Assembly: GCA_041737175.1 (NCBI GenBank)
Contig: JBGSSF010000025.1
Coordinates: 124,001-188,000 of the forward strand
Reading direction: 5' to 3'
Origin: UBA5072 sp041737175
GTDB lineage: Bacteria; Bacteroidota; Bacteroidia; Bacteroidales; UBA10428
DNA: 64,000 nt
The notes under the pieces were generated by a model. That model saw only the letters and a program-made list of their open reading frames with translations, made no database searches and was not told the DNA's origin. A program made the position numbers and the translations under genes. Of this stretch, positions 16,003 through 24,838 are shown piece by piece (position 1 is the first letter of the stretch; the number at the start of each line of letters is the position of its first letter).

Positions 16003-18213
16003 ATGAAGGTTACTCATTACAAGCAACTAGATTCCATGGATTGCGGGCCAACCTGTTTACGCATGGTGGCCAAATATTACGGTAAAAGTTATAGTACTCA
16101 GTATTTGCGAAATAATTCGTTTATTACACGTGAGGGTGTCTCTATGCTTGGCATAAGTGAAGCTGCAGAACAAATTGGTTTCCGAACCAGGGGTTACAGA
16201 CTTACATGGGAACAACTGCGTGATGAAGTACCGTTACCCTGCATAGCCCACTGGAACCAGCGGCATTTTGTTGTGGTTTATGATATTAAGAAAAATGGAA
16301 AGCACAAGACATGTGAAGCACTGGTACATGTTGCCGATCCGGCAAGTGGTTTGCTGGAATACTCCAAAGATGAGTTTCTGAAATGCTGGTATAGTCATAA
16401 AGAAAATGGCGCAAACGAGGGAGCCGCTTTGCTGCTGGAACCCACCCCCGATTTTTATACACATGAAGATGAAAAAGGCCCGAAGACAAGATTTCTATAT
16501 TTACTAGGTTACCTGAGACCCTATATCCGATTCATCTTGCAGCTTGGACTGGGCATGCTGGCCGGAAGCGTTCTAAGCTTGATATTTCCCTTTCTGACAC
16601 AGTCGATCGTAGATTATGGTATCGGTAACGGCGACCTGGCATTTATCATTCTGATCCTCGTGGCTCAAATGGTTCTGACACTGGGACAAACAGCCAACGG
16701 TTTCATCCGGAACTGGATCATGTTACATGTGACCACACGTATAAGCATTTCATTGATTTCTGATTTTCTCATCAAACTGATGCGGTTGCCCATTGCCTTT
16801 TTCGATACAAAAATGATTGGTGATATCATGCAGCGCATCCAGGATCATCACCGTATACAATCTTTCCTTACACAATCGTTGGTAGATATAATATTTGCCT
16901 CACTCACACTCATAATTTATACGGTTATCATGGCGGTATACCATGTAGGTATACTGGGTGTATTCATGCTCGGGAGTGTTTTGTACATATCATGGGTTAT
17001 GATTTTCCTGAAAAGAAGAAGGGAGATCGACTATAAAAGATTCCAGCAGGCATCTGCCAATACAAGCAATATTGTGCAACTGGTCACCGGTATGCAGGAA
17101 ATCAAACTCAATGCCTGTGAAAAACAAAAGCGCTGGGAATGGGAAAGTATACAGGCACGGTTGTTCAAGGTAAGCATCAAAGGCCTGGCGCTTAACCAGA
17201 ACCAGCAATTAGGCGCCACCTTTATCAACCAGGCAAAGGATCTCTTCATCTCGTTTCTTTCAGCGAGAGCTGTAATTACCGGCGATATGACCCTGGGCAT
17301 GATGATGGCCGTGCAATACATCATCGGCCAGCTCAATGCTCCCATACAACAATTCATCGGTTTTACCCAGGCAGCACAGGATGCAAAGATAAGTCTTGAG
17401 AGATTAGGAGAAATCCATAACCGTGAAGATGAAGAAAAGCCCGAAGATAAAAGGATACAGGAGATACCAGGCAGTGGGAATATTGAAGTATCCGCTGTTA
17501 CCTTTCAGTACGAGGGACCGCATTCTGAAAAAGTCCTGGATGACATCTCATTGGTAATTCCTTCCAATAGAATTACAGCTATTGTGGGTACCAGTGGAAG
17601 CGGAAAAACTACTTTGTTAAAGCTATTGCTTGGTTTTTATGAGCCTGTCATAGGAAAGATACATCTGAACGGCATTGAACTTAAACAATATAGCCAGTCG
17701 CAATGGCGAAAGCGCTGTGGGGTGGTGATGCAGGAAGGCTTTGTTTTTTCGGATACCATTGCTAACAATATTGGTATAATGGATGAAATGCCGGACAGGA
17801 AAAAACTGGAGCAGGCAGTGAAAACGGCCAATGTGAATGATTATATCGAATCATTACCTCTCCGGTACAACACCCGGATCGGGAATGACGGTCACGGCCT
17901 GAGCACCGGTCAGAAGCAAAGAATTTTAATAGCCAGGGCAGTTTATAAAAACCCTGATTATATTTTCTTCGATGAAGCTACGAATTCACTCGATGCTAAA
18001 AATGAACGGGTGATCATGGAAAACCTTAAACAGTTCTTCTATGGACGAACGGTTGTAATTGTAGCACATCGATTGAGTACTGTGAAAAATGCAGATCAGA
18101 TTGTGGTGATGGAAAAGGGGAGGATAGTTGAAACTGGTAACCACAAGGAACTGGTTAAAAAGAAAGGGGCGTATTTTAATTTGGTGAGGGATCAGCTGGA
18201 GTTGGGGAATTAA
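16003..18213 (+). CDS. C39-peptidase ABC exporter for GG-leader peptides
   Basis: A 736-residue bifunctional exporter. The N-terminal C39 domain has an intact triad: Cys14 in DCGPTC, His88 in NQRHFVVVYD and Asp112 in VADPASG. A six-helix transmembrane domain covers about residues 165-440. The nucleotide-binding domain has Walker A GTSGSGKTT, signature LSTGQKQR (variant of LSGGQ), Walker B YIFFDEATNSLD and the H-loop AHRLSTVKNADQ. It should cut the two peptides after GG and pump the cores across the inner membrane, with HlyD (18737) and TolC (20428) completing a type I route. Confidence 0.95.
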   Translation: MKVTHYKQLDSMDCGPTCLRMVAKYYGKSYSTQYLRNNSFITREGVSMLGISEAAEQIGFRTRGYRLTWEQLRDEVPLPCIAHWNQRHFVVVYDIKKNGKHKTCEALVHVADPASGLLEYSKDEFLKCWYSHKENGANEGAALLLEPTPDFYTHEDEKGPKTRFLYLLGYLRPYIRFILQLGLGMLAGSVLSLIFPFLTQSIVDYGIGNGDLAFIILILVAQMVLTLGQTANGFIRNWIMLHVTTRISISLISDFLIKLMRLPIAFFDTKMIGDIMQRIQDHHRIQSFLTQSLVDIIFASLTLIIYTVIMAVYHVGILGVFMLGSVLYISWVMIFLKRRREIDYKRFQQASANTSNIVQLVTGMQEIKLNACEKQKRWEWESIQARLFKVSIKGLALNQNQQLGATFINQAKDLFISFLSARAVITGDMTLGMMMAVQYIIGQLNAPIQQFIGFTQAAQDAKISLERLGEIHNREDEEKPEDKRIQEIPGSGNIEVSAVTFQYEGPHSEKVLDDISLVIPSNRITAIVGTSGSGKTTLLKLLLGFYEPVIGKIHLNGIELKQYSQSQWRKRCGVVMQEGFVFSDTIANNIGIMDEMPDRKKLEQAVKTANVNDYIESLPLRYNTRIGNDGHGLSTGQKQRILIARAVYKNPDYIFFDEATNSLDAKNERVIMENLKQFFYGRTVVIVAHRLSTVKNADQIVVMEKGRIVETGNHKELVKKKGAYFNLVRDQLELGN

Positions 18214-18296
18214 AAAATTAAAGAATAAAGAAATTAAAGAATTAAAGAATTAAAGAATGAAAGAATGAAAGAATAAAAAATTAAGAAATAAGAAAT
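18211..18296. repeat. ATTAAAGA-type low-complexity array (left arm of S23 gene 1)
   Basis: A run of AATTAAAG and AATGAAAG units drifting to AATAAGAAAT fills the gap between the ABC exporter stop and the S23 start. Its complement (TTAATTTCTTAATTC) appears repeatedly in the array at 18663-18736. The two therefore form inverted arms around the S23 gene. Confidence 0.8.
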
Positions 18297-18662
18297 ATGA
18301 AAGAGAATGTTTTAAAGGATAAATCATATGAGTTTGCATTGCTTATTGTTAAAGCGTTTCAAAAACTTTCTCGCGAGCAAAAGGAGTTTGTGCTTTCAAA
18401 ACAGTTGTTGCGAAGCGGAACTTCAATCGGAGCAAATGTTGAGGAAGCTTCCGGAGGAATTTCAAGGAAGGAGTTTATAGCCAAGCTACAGATATCCTTT
18501 AAGGAGGCAAAAGAAACCCGATACTGGTTACGCTTGCTTCATGATTCAGGATATCTGGAGAAAAAAGACTTTGTAATACTCATGGATCATTGTGATGAAC
18601 TTTTGCGCATTATTGCTGCCATTCTTAAAACCACCAAAAACAATTCCGGTAATAACACGTAA
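18297..18662 (+). CDS. Four-helix-bundle (S23/23S rRNA intervening-sequence type) protein 1
   Basis: A 121-residue helical protein with the S23 family core QLLRSGTSIGANVEEASGG and EAKETRYWLRLL. The family was first seen as the ORF inside 23S rRNA intervening sequences; the biochemical role is unknown, and related folds (Avd) bind nucleic acids. It interrupts the run ABC exporter-HlyD and is enclosed by complementary AT-rich low-complexity arms (18211-18296 and 18663-18736). A direct role in peptide export is unlikely; an inserted element is the simpler reading. Confidence 0.88.
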   Translation: MKENVLKDKSYEFALLIVKAFQKLSREQKEFVLSKQLLRSGTSIGANVEEASGGISRKEFIAKLQISFKEAKETRYWLRLLHDSGYLEKKDFVILMDHCDELLRIIAAILKTTKNNSGNNT

Positions 18663-18736
18663 CGCATTCATTTACTATTTTTTAATTTCTTAATTCCCTG
18701 ATTTTGTATTTTTTAATTTTTAATTTCTTAATTCTG
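18663..18736. repeat. TTTAATTTCTTAATTC-type array (right arm of S23 gene 1)
   Basis: Two or three copies of TTTTTTAATTTCTTAATT lie between the S23 stop and the HlyD start. They are complementary to the left array at 18211-18296. The array runs right up to the HlyD start codon and creates a spurious upstream ATG frame. Confidence 0.8.
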
Positions 18737-20038
18737 ATGCTTCATCCCGAAACAGAAAAAATCGAGCTTCACAGTGAGCCCGTCCGCGAAATCATGACCG
18801 AGATCCCGGGCTGGATTTTGCGTTGGGGATTGACTGTGTTATTTAGCATAGTTGTATTGCTTGTACTTGGTGCCTACCTGATAAAATATCCTGAAACCGT
18901 TTCGGCCCCGGTATTTATTACAACAACCAATGCCCCGGCTGCAATGATCTGCAAAGTATCGGGCAAGATTGACAGGCTGTATGCAAAAGAAGGTCAGCAA
19001 GTGACAAAAGGTTATCTTATCGCAGTTATAGAAAACACTGCGAATTATGAGCATTATTGCCTGCTGAAGAAGGAAATGGAAGGAACTGATCTGGAAATGA
19101 ACTGGCAGGAAATTGTATTGGTAAGAGAGAATACCGGAAATCTTTCATTAGGAAACATGCAGCCACTGTATGAGCAATTCAGAAAAACCTGGAATGATTT
19201 CAGGAATTACCTCTTACAGGATTATATTAAGCAAAAAATTGTTCTGATAGAAAAGCAAATAAAGATGCAGCAGGAATATCATCAGATTTTGCTCCAGCAG
19301 AAAGAAATCGCAAATAACGATAGATTACTTGCTTTCAGGAAGTTTAAAAGAGATTCTGCTGTTTATATTGGCGGAGGATATAGCATAACCGAATATGAAA
19401 CTGAAAAGCAGCAACTCAATCAAAAGGATGCTTCTGTAAAGAGTATGGAGGCATCCCTCAAGAATTCCGAATTGACCACTATCACTTTGACTCAGACCAT
19501 ACTCGAATTAAAACTTCAGATGGAGAATGAAATAGCACAATATATATTGGACCTTGATGAGATCAGACAAAACCTGGAAACTGCAATACGCGTTTACGAG
19601 GAACAATACCTGATCAGAAGTCCGATAGAAGGTACCGTAACTTTATCATCATTCTGGAGTGAAAACCAGGTGGTAACAACCGGCGACAAGATAGCTACAG
19701 TTGTTCCTGAAGGAGTAACAACAATCATCGGGAAAGCAGTTATTCCGGCAGAAAGGTTCGGGAAAGTGGAACCGAACCAGCGGGTGATTATCAAACTTTC
19801 CGGTTATCCTTATATGGAATATGGGATACTGCATGGAATTGTCGGCGATATTTCAAAGATCCCTGAAAAGGATGGTTATGTTGCTGAAATTGAGTTGCCC
19901 GGAGGAATGATCACCAGTTATCGTAAAGAATTGCAGTTCACCCAGGAGATGAGTGGTTCGGCTGAAATTGTTACCAGAGAAACACGCTTGATTGACAAGT
20001 TTATTAATCCTCTGAAGTCGATAGCTAAGAATAAATAA
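18737..20038 (+). CDS. HlyD-family periplasmic adaptor of the peptide exporter
   Basis: A 433-residue membrane-fusion protein. The ATG at 18737 (MLHPETEKIELHSE) is chosen over 18704 because the upstream extension is encoded by the low-complexity array. One transmembrane helix is near residues 25-48. A split biotinyl/lipoyl domain flanks a long coiled-coil (about residues 100-275), marked by VSGKIDRLYAKEGQQVTKG and IRSPIEGTVTLSSFW. It bridges the ABC exporter at 16003 and the TolC channel at 20428. Confidence 0.9.
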   Translation: MLHPETEKIELHSEPVREIMTEIPGWILRWGLTVLFSIVVLLVLGAYLIKYPETVSAPVFITTTNAPAAMICKVSGKIDRLYAKEGQQVTKGYLIAVIENTANYEHYCLLKKEMEGTDLEMNWQEIVLVRENTGNLSLGNMQPLYEQFRKTWNDFRNYLLQDYIKQKIVLIEKQIKMQQEYHQILLQQKEIANNDRLLAFRKFKRDSAVYIGGGYSITEYETEKQQLNQKDASVKSMEASLKNSELTTITLTQTILELKLQMENEIAQYILDLDEIRQNLETAIRVYEEQYLIRSPIEGTVTLSSFWSENQVVTTGDKIATVVPEGVTTIIGKAVIPAERFGKVEPNQRVIIKLSGYPYMEYGILHGIVGDISKIPEKDGYVAEIELPGGMITSYRKELQFTQEMSGSAEIVTRETRLIDKFINPLKSIAKNK

Positions 20039-20164
20039 AAATCATAATGTTACAAGTTTCAGGTGCAAAAAACTAACAACTTAGTTGCATGACTAAATTA
20101 TTAGTTGTATTTTTAAATTCAAATTTTATCACACTCCAAACCCAGTTCCACAATACTTAGCACA

Positions 20165-20208
20165 CAGTTACCCAGTACCCAGTTACCCAGTGCCCAGTTA
20201 CCCAGCAC
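20165..20208. repeat. CAGTTACC/CAGTACC direct-repeat array
   Basis: Alternating 8- and 7-bp units CAGTTACC and CAGTACC/CAGTGCC, about six in a row. A related but inverted T/G-rich form (GGGTGCTG, GGGTTCTG) appears after the tolC gene at 21905-22020. Confidence 0.8.
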
Positions 20209-20214
20209 CTTACA

Positions 20215-20256
20215 ACCACCTCCCGCCTCTGCTAAAGCTACGGCGGGCGAAGGAAA
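20215..20256. repeat. Dispersed GCTAAAGCTAC element, copy 2
   Basis: It contains the hairpin arms CCCGCC and GGCGGG around TCTGCTAAAGCTAC and ends with GCGAAGGAAAC. It matches the 6207-6248 copy over about 40 bp. It is immediately followed by TGAAAC-type units, as is copy 1 on its other side. Confidence 0.72.
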
Positions 20257-20427
20257 CAATATGAAACAAAATGAAACTCTCTGAAACAACCTGAAACCTG
20301 AAATATTTAAAAAATTTTGTCTAATTTTCCGCTAGTTATTCGACTTATTGTAAAAGGTGATTGAAATGTGAGTAGGGTTGGCTGTTTGGCGTGAGTAGGA
20401 TTTGTTTTTCTCATTAAGAACCTGAAT

Positions 20428-21906
20428 ATGAACCCTGTTAAGTGTTATCTTCTCAGTTTGTTGTTGATTCCTGCTTTTGTAAACGGACAGAAAATTCTCT
20501 CGCTGTCCGATGCCGTGAGAATAGCTACCGATAGCTCTCTCACAGCTTTCAGGTACAAAAATCTTTACCTCGCCGGTTATTGGGAATACCGTTCCTACCT
20601 GGCACAAAAGAAGCCTTCGTTGACACTGAATTCCACCCTGTTCGATTACAACCGGGCACTTACCCAGCGGTACAATTCGGTGCTGGATATCGACGAATAC
20701 CGCGAACAGCAGAATATCTATTCCTATGCCAATGCAAGCATAAGACAAAACCTGCCTTTCAGCGGCGGAACAATTTACGTGGATTCGGAGGTGGGAAGAC
20801 TTCAGAATTTTGGCGATAACGATTACACCCAATTCTCCACTGTACCTTTAAGGATTGGTCTTATTCAACCCATTTTGGGCTATAACGAATTCAAATGGAA
20901 ACGCAGAACTGAACCTTTGAAATATGAAAAGGCACAAAAAAGCTATGTACAGTCGTCCGAAACCATATCCCTGACAGTCTCCGGGTACTTCTTTGATTTA
21001 CTGGCCGCACAGAATCAGGTTAACATGGCCGGTACCAACCTGGCCAATGCGGATACCCTTTATGCAATCGGTCAGAAACGGCTGGAGATCGCCACCATTT
21101 CCCAGGCAGAAGTTCTTACCCTCAAAGTGCAGGCTCTGAACGCCAGGAATGAGCTGGCAAGTGCCATGAAGCGGCTGAACGGTTCCAGGTTTGCGTTCTT
21201 TTCCTATCTGAGGATGCCCGAAGATCAGGGTATCGTACTCAATGTGCCCGAATCCCTGCCGGCATTCCGGGTGGATTTCGACAAAGCCCTTACCGAAGCA
21301 CAGACCAACAACCCGTTATTGCTGGAATACAAACAACAGGTGCTTGAATCCGCAGGAAATGTGGAACAGGTAAAGCGCGAAGGACTTCTTAATGCTTCTC
21401 TGATTGCCAGTTACGGTTTGAACAAGCAGGATTCAAAACTTCCTGAAACCTATAACAGTCCACTCGACCAGCAACGCGCTACGATTGGGGTGTCGATACC
21501 CATCATCGACTGGGGACAGCGGCGCGGTCAGTACAACATGGCTAAAAGCAATTATGAGGCGGTGAAACTCACGGCCGAACAGGCCGAAACCGACTTCCGG
21601 CAAGCCGTGATGCTGGCAGTCAGCGATTTCAACATGCAGCAGGATGTGGTGGAAACTGCCCTGGAAACCCGCGAGGTGGCCACCCAGGCATACAACATCA
21701 CCAAACAACGGTTCATGATCGGCAAAACCGATGTGAACAGTCTGGCCCTCGCCCTCGAACGCCAGGACCAGGCCAACCTGAATTATATCGAAGCACTCAG
21801 ACTATACTGGCAGTACTATTATAGGATAAGACAATTAACGCTGTATGATTTTGAAAGGAATAGGACGTTGATGGAGGATTTTGATGAGAGGTTGGGGGTG
21901 AGGTAG
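20428..21906 (+). CDS. TolC-family outer-membrane channel
   Basis: A 492-residue outer-membrane efflux protein with an N-terminal signal peptide (cleavage near VNGQ). Two OEP repeats are recognisable: a first helical hairpin with ISLTVSGYFFDLLAAQNQV and a second with TDFRQAVMLAVSDFNMQQD, plus LIQPILGYNEFKWKR before the first coiled region. It closes the type I export path of the peptides. Because the downstream RND adaptor and permeases (26074-34181) have no TolC of their own, it may serve them too. Confidence 0.9.
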   Translation: MNPVKCYLLSLLLIPAFVNGQKILSLSDAVRIATDSSLTAFRYKNLYLAGYWEYRSYLAQKKPSLTLNSTLFDYNRALTQRYNSVLDIDEYREQQNIYSYANASIRQNLPFSGGTIYVDSEVGRLQNFGDNDYTQFSTVPLRIGLIQPILGYNEFKWKRRTEPLKYEKAQKSYVQSSETISLTVSGYFFDLLAAQNQVNMAGTNLANADTLYAIGQKRLEIATISQAEVLTLKVQALNARNELASAMKRLNGSRFAFFSYLRMPEDQGIVLNVPESLPAFRVDFDKALTEAQTNNPLLLEYKQQVLESAGNVEQVKREGLLNASLIASYGLNKQDSKLPETYNSPLDQQRATIGVSIPIIDWGQRRGQYNMAKSNYEAVKLTAEQAETDFRQAVMLAVSDFNMQQDVVETALETREVATQAYNITKQRFMIGKTDVNSLALALERQDQANLNYIEALRLYWQYYYRIRQLTLYDFERNRTLMEDFDERLGVR

Positions 21907-22020
21907 GTTAGGGTTTAAGGGTTAGGGTTCTGGGTTCTGGGTTCAAGGTTCAAGGTGCTGGGTGCAGGGTTTTGGGTGATGGGTGCTGGTTACTGGGTGC
22001 AGGGTGCTGGGTGTAGGGTA
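21905..22020. repeat. GGGTTCTGGGTGCAGG-type low-complexity array
   Basis: A T/G-rich run of 7-8-bp units (GGGTTCTG, GGTTCAAG, GGGTGCTG) directly after the tolC stop. It is the same class of array as 20165-20208 but on the opposite strand, so tolC is bracketed by opposed low-complexity tracts. Confidence 0.75.
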
Positions 22021-22086
22021 ATTGTGGGATTTGAATGCGTAATTTGACAGGTTGGTTTTCAGGCCTGAAAGGATGAAAGATAACAG

Positions 22087-22142
22087 CGCAGGGCATCGCC
22101 CTGCGAAAATGAATGCGAAAATCTTTTAAGCCCTGAAAGGGC
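22087..22142. repeat. Two short palindromic (REP-like) hairpins
   Basis: CGCAGGGC/GCCCTGCG (22087-22105, 3-nt loop) and GCCCT-GAA-AGGGC (22130-22142). The second is a widespread type in Bacteroidota intergenic DNA. They lie 36 bp or more before the propeller start and may act as RNA 3'-end structures for tolC. Confidence 0.7.
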
Positions 22143-22177
22143 GACATGTGATAAAACAATATACTAATCCCTTCATT

Positions 22178-23389
22178 ATGAAAAATATACTCTTAATTAT
22201 CCTGACTTTCATATTAGTTCAGTGTCACCGCAATGAAACTAACAAACAGGACGCTACCGTTGATCAGGATAAATTTTTTGTGATCAACTATGAGAAATCC
22301 CTGCAAAACAAAAAAACAATCAACCTCAGCGAAATTGCATCAGAGGTGAAGTATATTCCGCTTCAAACCGATACCAATTGCTTGTTGGGTCGAATGTTGG
22401 AATACCATTTCACAGATGAGTACATTTTCATTGGCAACAGGGATCATGTTCTTGTATTTGATTATAACGGCAGATTCGTACGAAAGATAGGTGCACCCGG
22501 GAAAGGTCCTAATGAAATTGATATGATTCAATTGATCTCAGTGGATAATTTGAATAAAACCATAGTCATCCAGACTCTCGCAAGCCAGAAGTTATTGTTC
22601 TTTTCATTTGACGGAACATTCTTAGAATCTGTTCCGCTAACTACATGGGGAATTGAGTATGTGCTTGATAAAGATAAATTTCTGGAATACAACCTATGCA
22701 TTATGGGTAATGAAGAATATGTGTTCCGTCTCACCAACAGGAAAGGAGATACAATCAGTACGGTTAGGAACCATTTCAAATGGGAAAATAAGACAGGTAT
22801 AGTTGGAATGTTAGCCGGTGATAATTCTGAATCATTTTACCGGCATAATGATTGCCTATACTTCAAAAGCATGTACAATGATACTGTTTATAAAGTCTCG
22901 GAAAATGAACTTAAGCCGGCCTATTTTATAGATCTTGGACAGTACAAGTTGCCTGACGATTCAAGATTTGAAAATCCTGCCTCCAGGGACAAGTTTCAAC
23001 AGGTTCGGGGAAATTACTTTATAGCCGGTTCTATGGAGGCAGGAAATCAATTGTTTATGACATCTACTAGTTATGATGATAAAATCCGGAGGATCATACA
23101 TCAAAAGCGAAATGACCCTGAAGGTGTATTCCTGGTTAATGAATTCGGAGAACCTTCAGGCTTTGTCAATGACTGGGATGGTGGTCCCGAATTCTGGCCT
23201 AAAGCAAATGCGAATGACAAAAAGGTATTCATGACGGTTTCACCTGCTGATTTGAAAGGTTTAATTGAAAAAGAAGGATTTACTGATATAAATACCTTGT
23301 ATCCAGAAAAGAAGAAGGAGCTGATTGATATGATTAAGAATTTAAATGAAGATGATAATGAGGTGATTATGATTGTTACTTTAAAGTAG
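22178..23389 (+). CDS. 6-bladed beta-propeller lipoprotein (copy 3)
   Basis: A 403-residue lipoprotein. The ATG at 22178 opens the signal MKNILLIILTF with lipobox LVQC; the upstream GTG at 22148 is rejected. Hallmarks are INLSEIASEVKYIPLQTD, IGAPGKGPNE and the end motif EDDNEVIMIVTLK. It is a close paralogue of copy 4 at 23615, sharing the N-terminal CHRNETN stretch and the GFVNDWDGGPEFWP segment near the C-terminus. A recent tandem duplication is the simplest explanation. Confidence 0.87.
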   Translation: MKNILLIILTFILVQCHRNETNKQDATVDQDKFFVINYEKSLQNKKTINLSEIASEVKYIPLQTDTNCLLGRMLEYHFTDEYIFIGNRDHVLVFDYNGRFVRKIGAPGKGPNEIDMIQLISVDNLNKTIVIQTLASQKLLFFSFDGTFLESVPLTTWGIEYVLDKDKFLEYNLCIMGNEEYVFRLTNRKGDTISTVRNHFKWENKTGIVGMLAGDNSESFYRHNDCLYFKSMYNDTVYKVSENELKPAYFIDLGQYKLPDDSRFENPASRDKFQQVRGNYFIAGSMEAGNQLFMTSTSYDDKIRRIIHQKRNDPEGVFLVNEFGEPSGFVNDWDGGPEFWPKANANDKKVFMTVSPADLKGLIEKEGFTDINTLYPEKKKELIDMIKNLNEDDNEVIMIVTLK

Positions 23390-23390
23390 T

Positions 23391-23600
23391 CTTGGGTTTC
23401 AGGTTGTTTCATTTGGTTTCATGGGGTTTCATATGGTCTCATACGGTTTCATATGGTTTCAGATGGTTTCATATGGTTTCAGATGGTTTCATGTAGTTTC
23501 ATGCATCTGATTAACAATCTGAGACACCCTGAAACACCCTGAAACACCCTGAAACGACCTGAAACACTCTGAAACGACCTGAAACAACCTGAAACAAATC
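23391..23600. repeat. Inverted pair of 10-bp tandem arrays (no gene between)
   Basis: The left arm (about 23391-23505) has some ten units of the GGTTTCATAT type. The right arm (about 23517-23600) has eight units of the CCTGAAACAC type. Both keep an exact 10-bp period. Each unit pairs through GTTTCA/TGAAAC plus two of the four spacer bases, so the RNA or single strand could form a hairpin of about 90 bp at about 80 percent pairing. The arms are separated by only about 12 bp. Confidence 0.92.
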
Positions 23601-23614
23601 CTATTACTAAAATC

Positions 23615-24829
23615 ATGAAGAATATTTACCCGCTGCTTCTATTAACATTACTGGTCCAATGCCACCGCAATGAAACCAACCAACAGGGCACTACCGGAGA
23701 GGCGGATAAATTTTTTGTGATCGACTATGAGGAAGCCCTGCAAAACAAAAAAACAATCAACCTCAGCGAAATTGCCGCGGAGGTGAAGTATATTCCGCTT
23801 CAAACCGACAGCCATTGCCTGCTGTGCCGTAAACCGGAATATCATTTTACGGATCAGTATATCTTGATTGAAAACAGGGACCATGTGCTAGTTTATGATT
23901 ATACCGGAAAGTTCATCCGGCAAATCGGCACACCCGGAAAAGGTCCCCATGAGGTAGACCTGATCAGGATGATTTCGGTGAATGAAAAGGACAAAACCAT
24001 CGCCATACAAACCAATTGGAGCCGGAAACTATTATTCTTTTCCATGGACGGTACGTTCCTGGAATCTATACCGGTTCCTGATATTCATTACCTGAATGCA
24101 ATTGAAAAGGACAAATTTCTATCCTATGATTTCGGCGCCGGAGGCTTCGAGGATTATGTCTTCAGGCTTACCAACCGTAATAATGACACAATAAGTACCG
24201 TAAATAACCATTTCAAATGGCAGAATAACACAGGACGTACTTTTTCCATTGGTTACTGGGTTTTCCATCCGTTTTATACCTATAAACAACGCATGTTCTG
24301 CAAAAGCATGTATAATGACACGGTTTATTCAGTGGATGGCAACATAATAAAACCTGCTTATTTTATCGATCTTGGGCAATACCGGTTGCCCAATGAGATG
24401 CGGCCTGAAAATCCTGCTACTATGGACGCATTTCGCCGGGGCAGGGAAGATCATTTTTTTGCCACAACTACAGAAGCAAAAGAACAGGTCTTTGTAACAA
24501 CATCCGATTACGGTGACAGTATCCGAAGGAACATCCTTTTTAATAAAATGAACGGTGAAGGGACTTTTCTGGTCAAGAAATACGGTGAACCGGCCGGCTT
24601 TATCAACGACTGGGACGGCGGTCCCGAGTTCTGGCCGGAGGGAAATGTGAATGATCAAACGGTTTTCATGACTGTTTCGCCGACGGAACTAAAAAATATC
24701 ATTGAGGATGAGGGGTTTGTAGAAAAGACAGCTCAAAATCCTGAAAGTAAAAAGAAGTTTGAAGAGATGGTTAAAAATCTTGATGAGAATGATAATCCTG
24801 TGATTATGTTAGTAAACCTGAAACCTTGA
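23615..24829 (+). CDS. 6-bladed beta-propeller lipoprotein (copy 4)
   Basis: A 404-residue lipoprotein, signal MKNIYPLLLLTLL with lipobox LVQC. Hallmarks are INLSEIAAEVKYIPLQTD, IGTPGKGPHE and the terminal ENDNPVIMLVNLKP. It is the paralogue of copy 3 with high local identity (CHRNETN, NDTISTV, GFINDWDGGPEFWP). Its start lies 15 bp after the TGAAAC array. The next propeller starts 9 bp after its stop codon, so the two are co-transcribed. Confidence 0.87.
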   Translation: MKNIYPLLLLTLLVQCHRNETNQQGTTGEADKFFVIDYEEALQNKKTINLSEIAAEVKYIPLQTDSHCLLCRKPEYHFTDQYILIENRDHVLVYDYTGKFIRQIGTPGKGPHEVDLIRMISVNEKDKTIAIQTNWSRKLLFFSMDGTFLESIPVPDIHYLNAIEKDKFLSYDFGAGGFEDYVFRLTNRNNDTISTVNNHFKWQNNTGRTFSIGYWVFHPFYTYKQRMFCKSMYNDTVYSVDGNIIKPAYFIDLGQYRLPNEMRPENPATMDAFRRGREDHFFATTTEAKEQVFVTTSDYGDSIRRNILFNKMNGEGTFLVKKYGEPAGFINDWDGGPEFWPEGNVNDQTVFMTVSPTELKNIIEDEGFVEKTAQNPESKKKFEEMVKNLDENDNPVIMLVNLKP

Positions 24830-24838
24830 ACATTAAAC

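Larger units (their letters stand above)
20039..20427. other. Intergenic region with three repeat types; no gene seen
   Basis: About 390 bp between hlyD and tolC. It contains an ACCCAGTT-type array (20165-20208), the dispersed GCTAAAGCTAC element (20215-20256) and four TGAAAC units (20255-20305). No open frame of interest was found. Confidence 0.6.

Noticed and set aside
20338..20420. Possible tRNA or small RNA before tolC
   Set aside because: No cloverleaf arms, TTCGA-type T-loop or terminator could be drawn; sequence is plain AT-rich upstream DNA.
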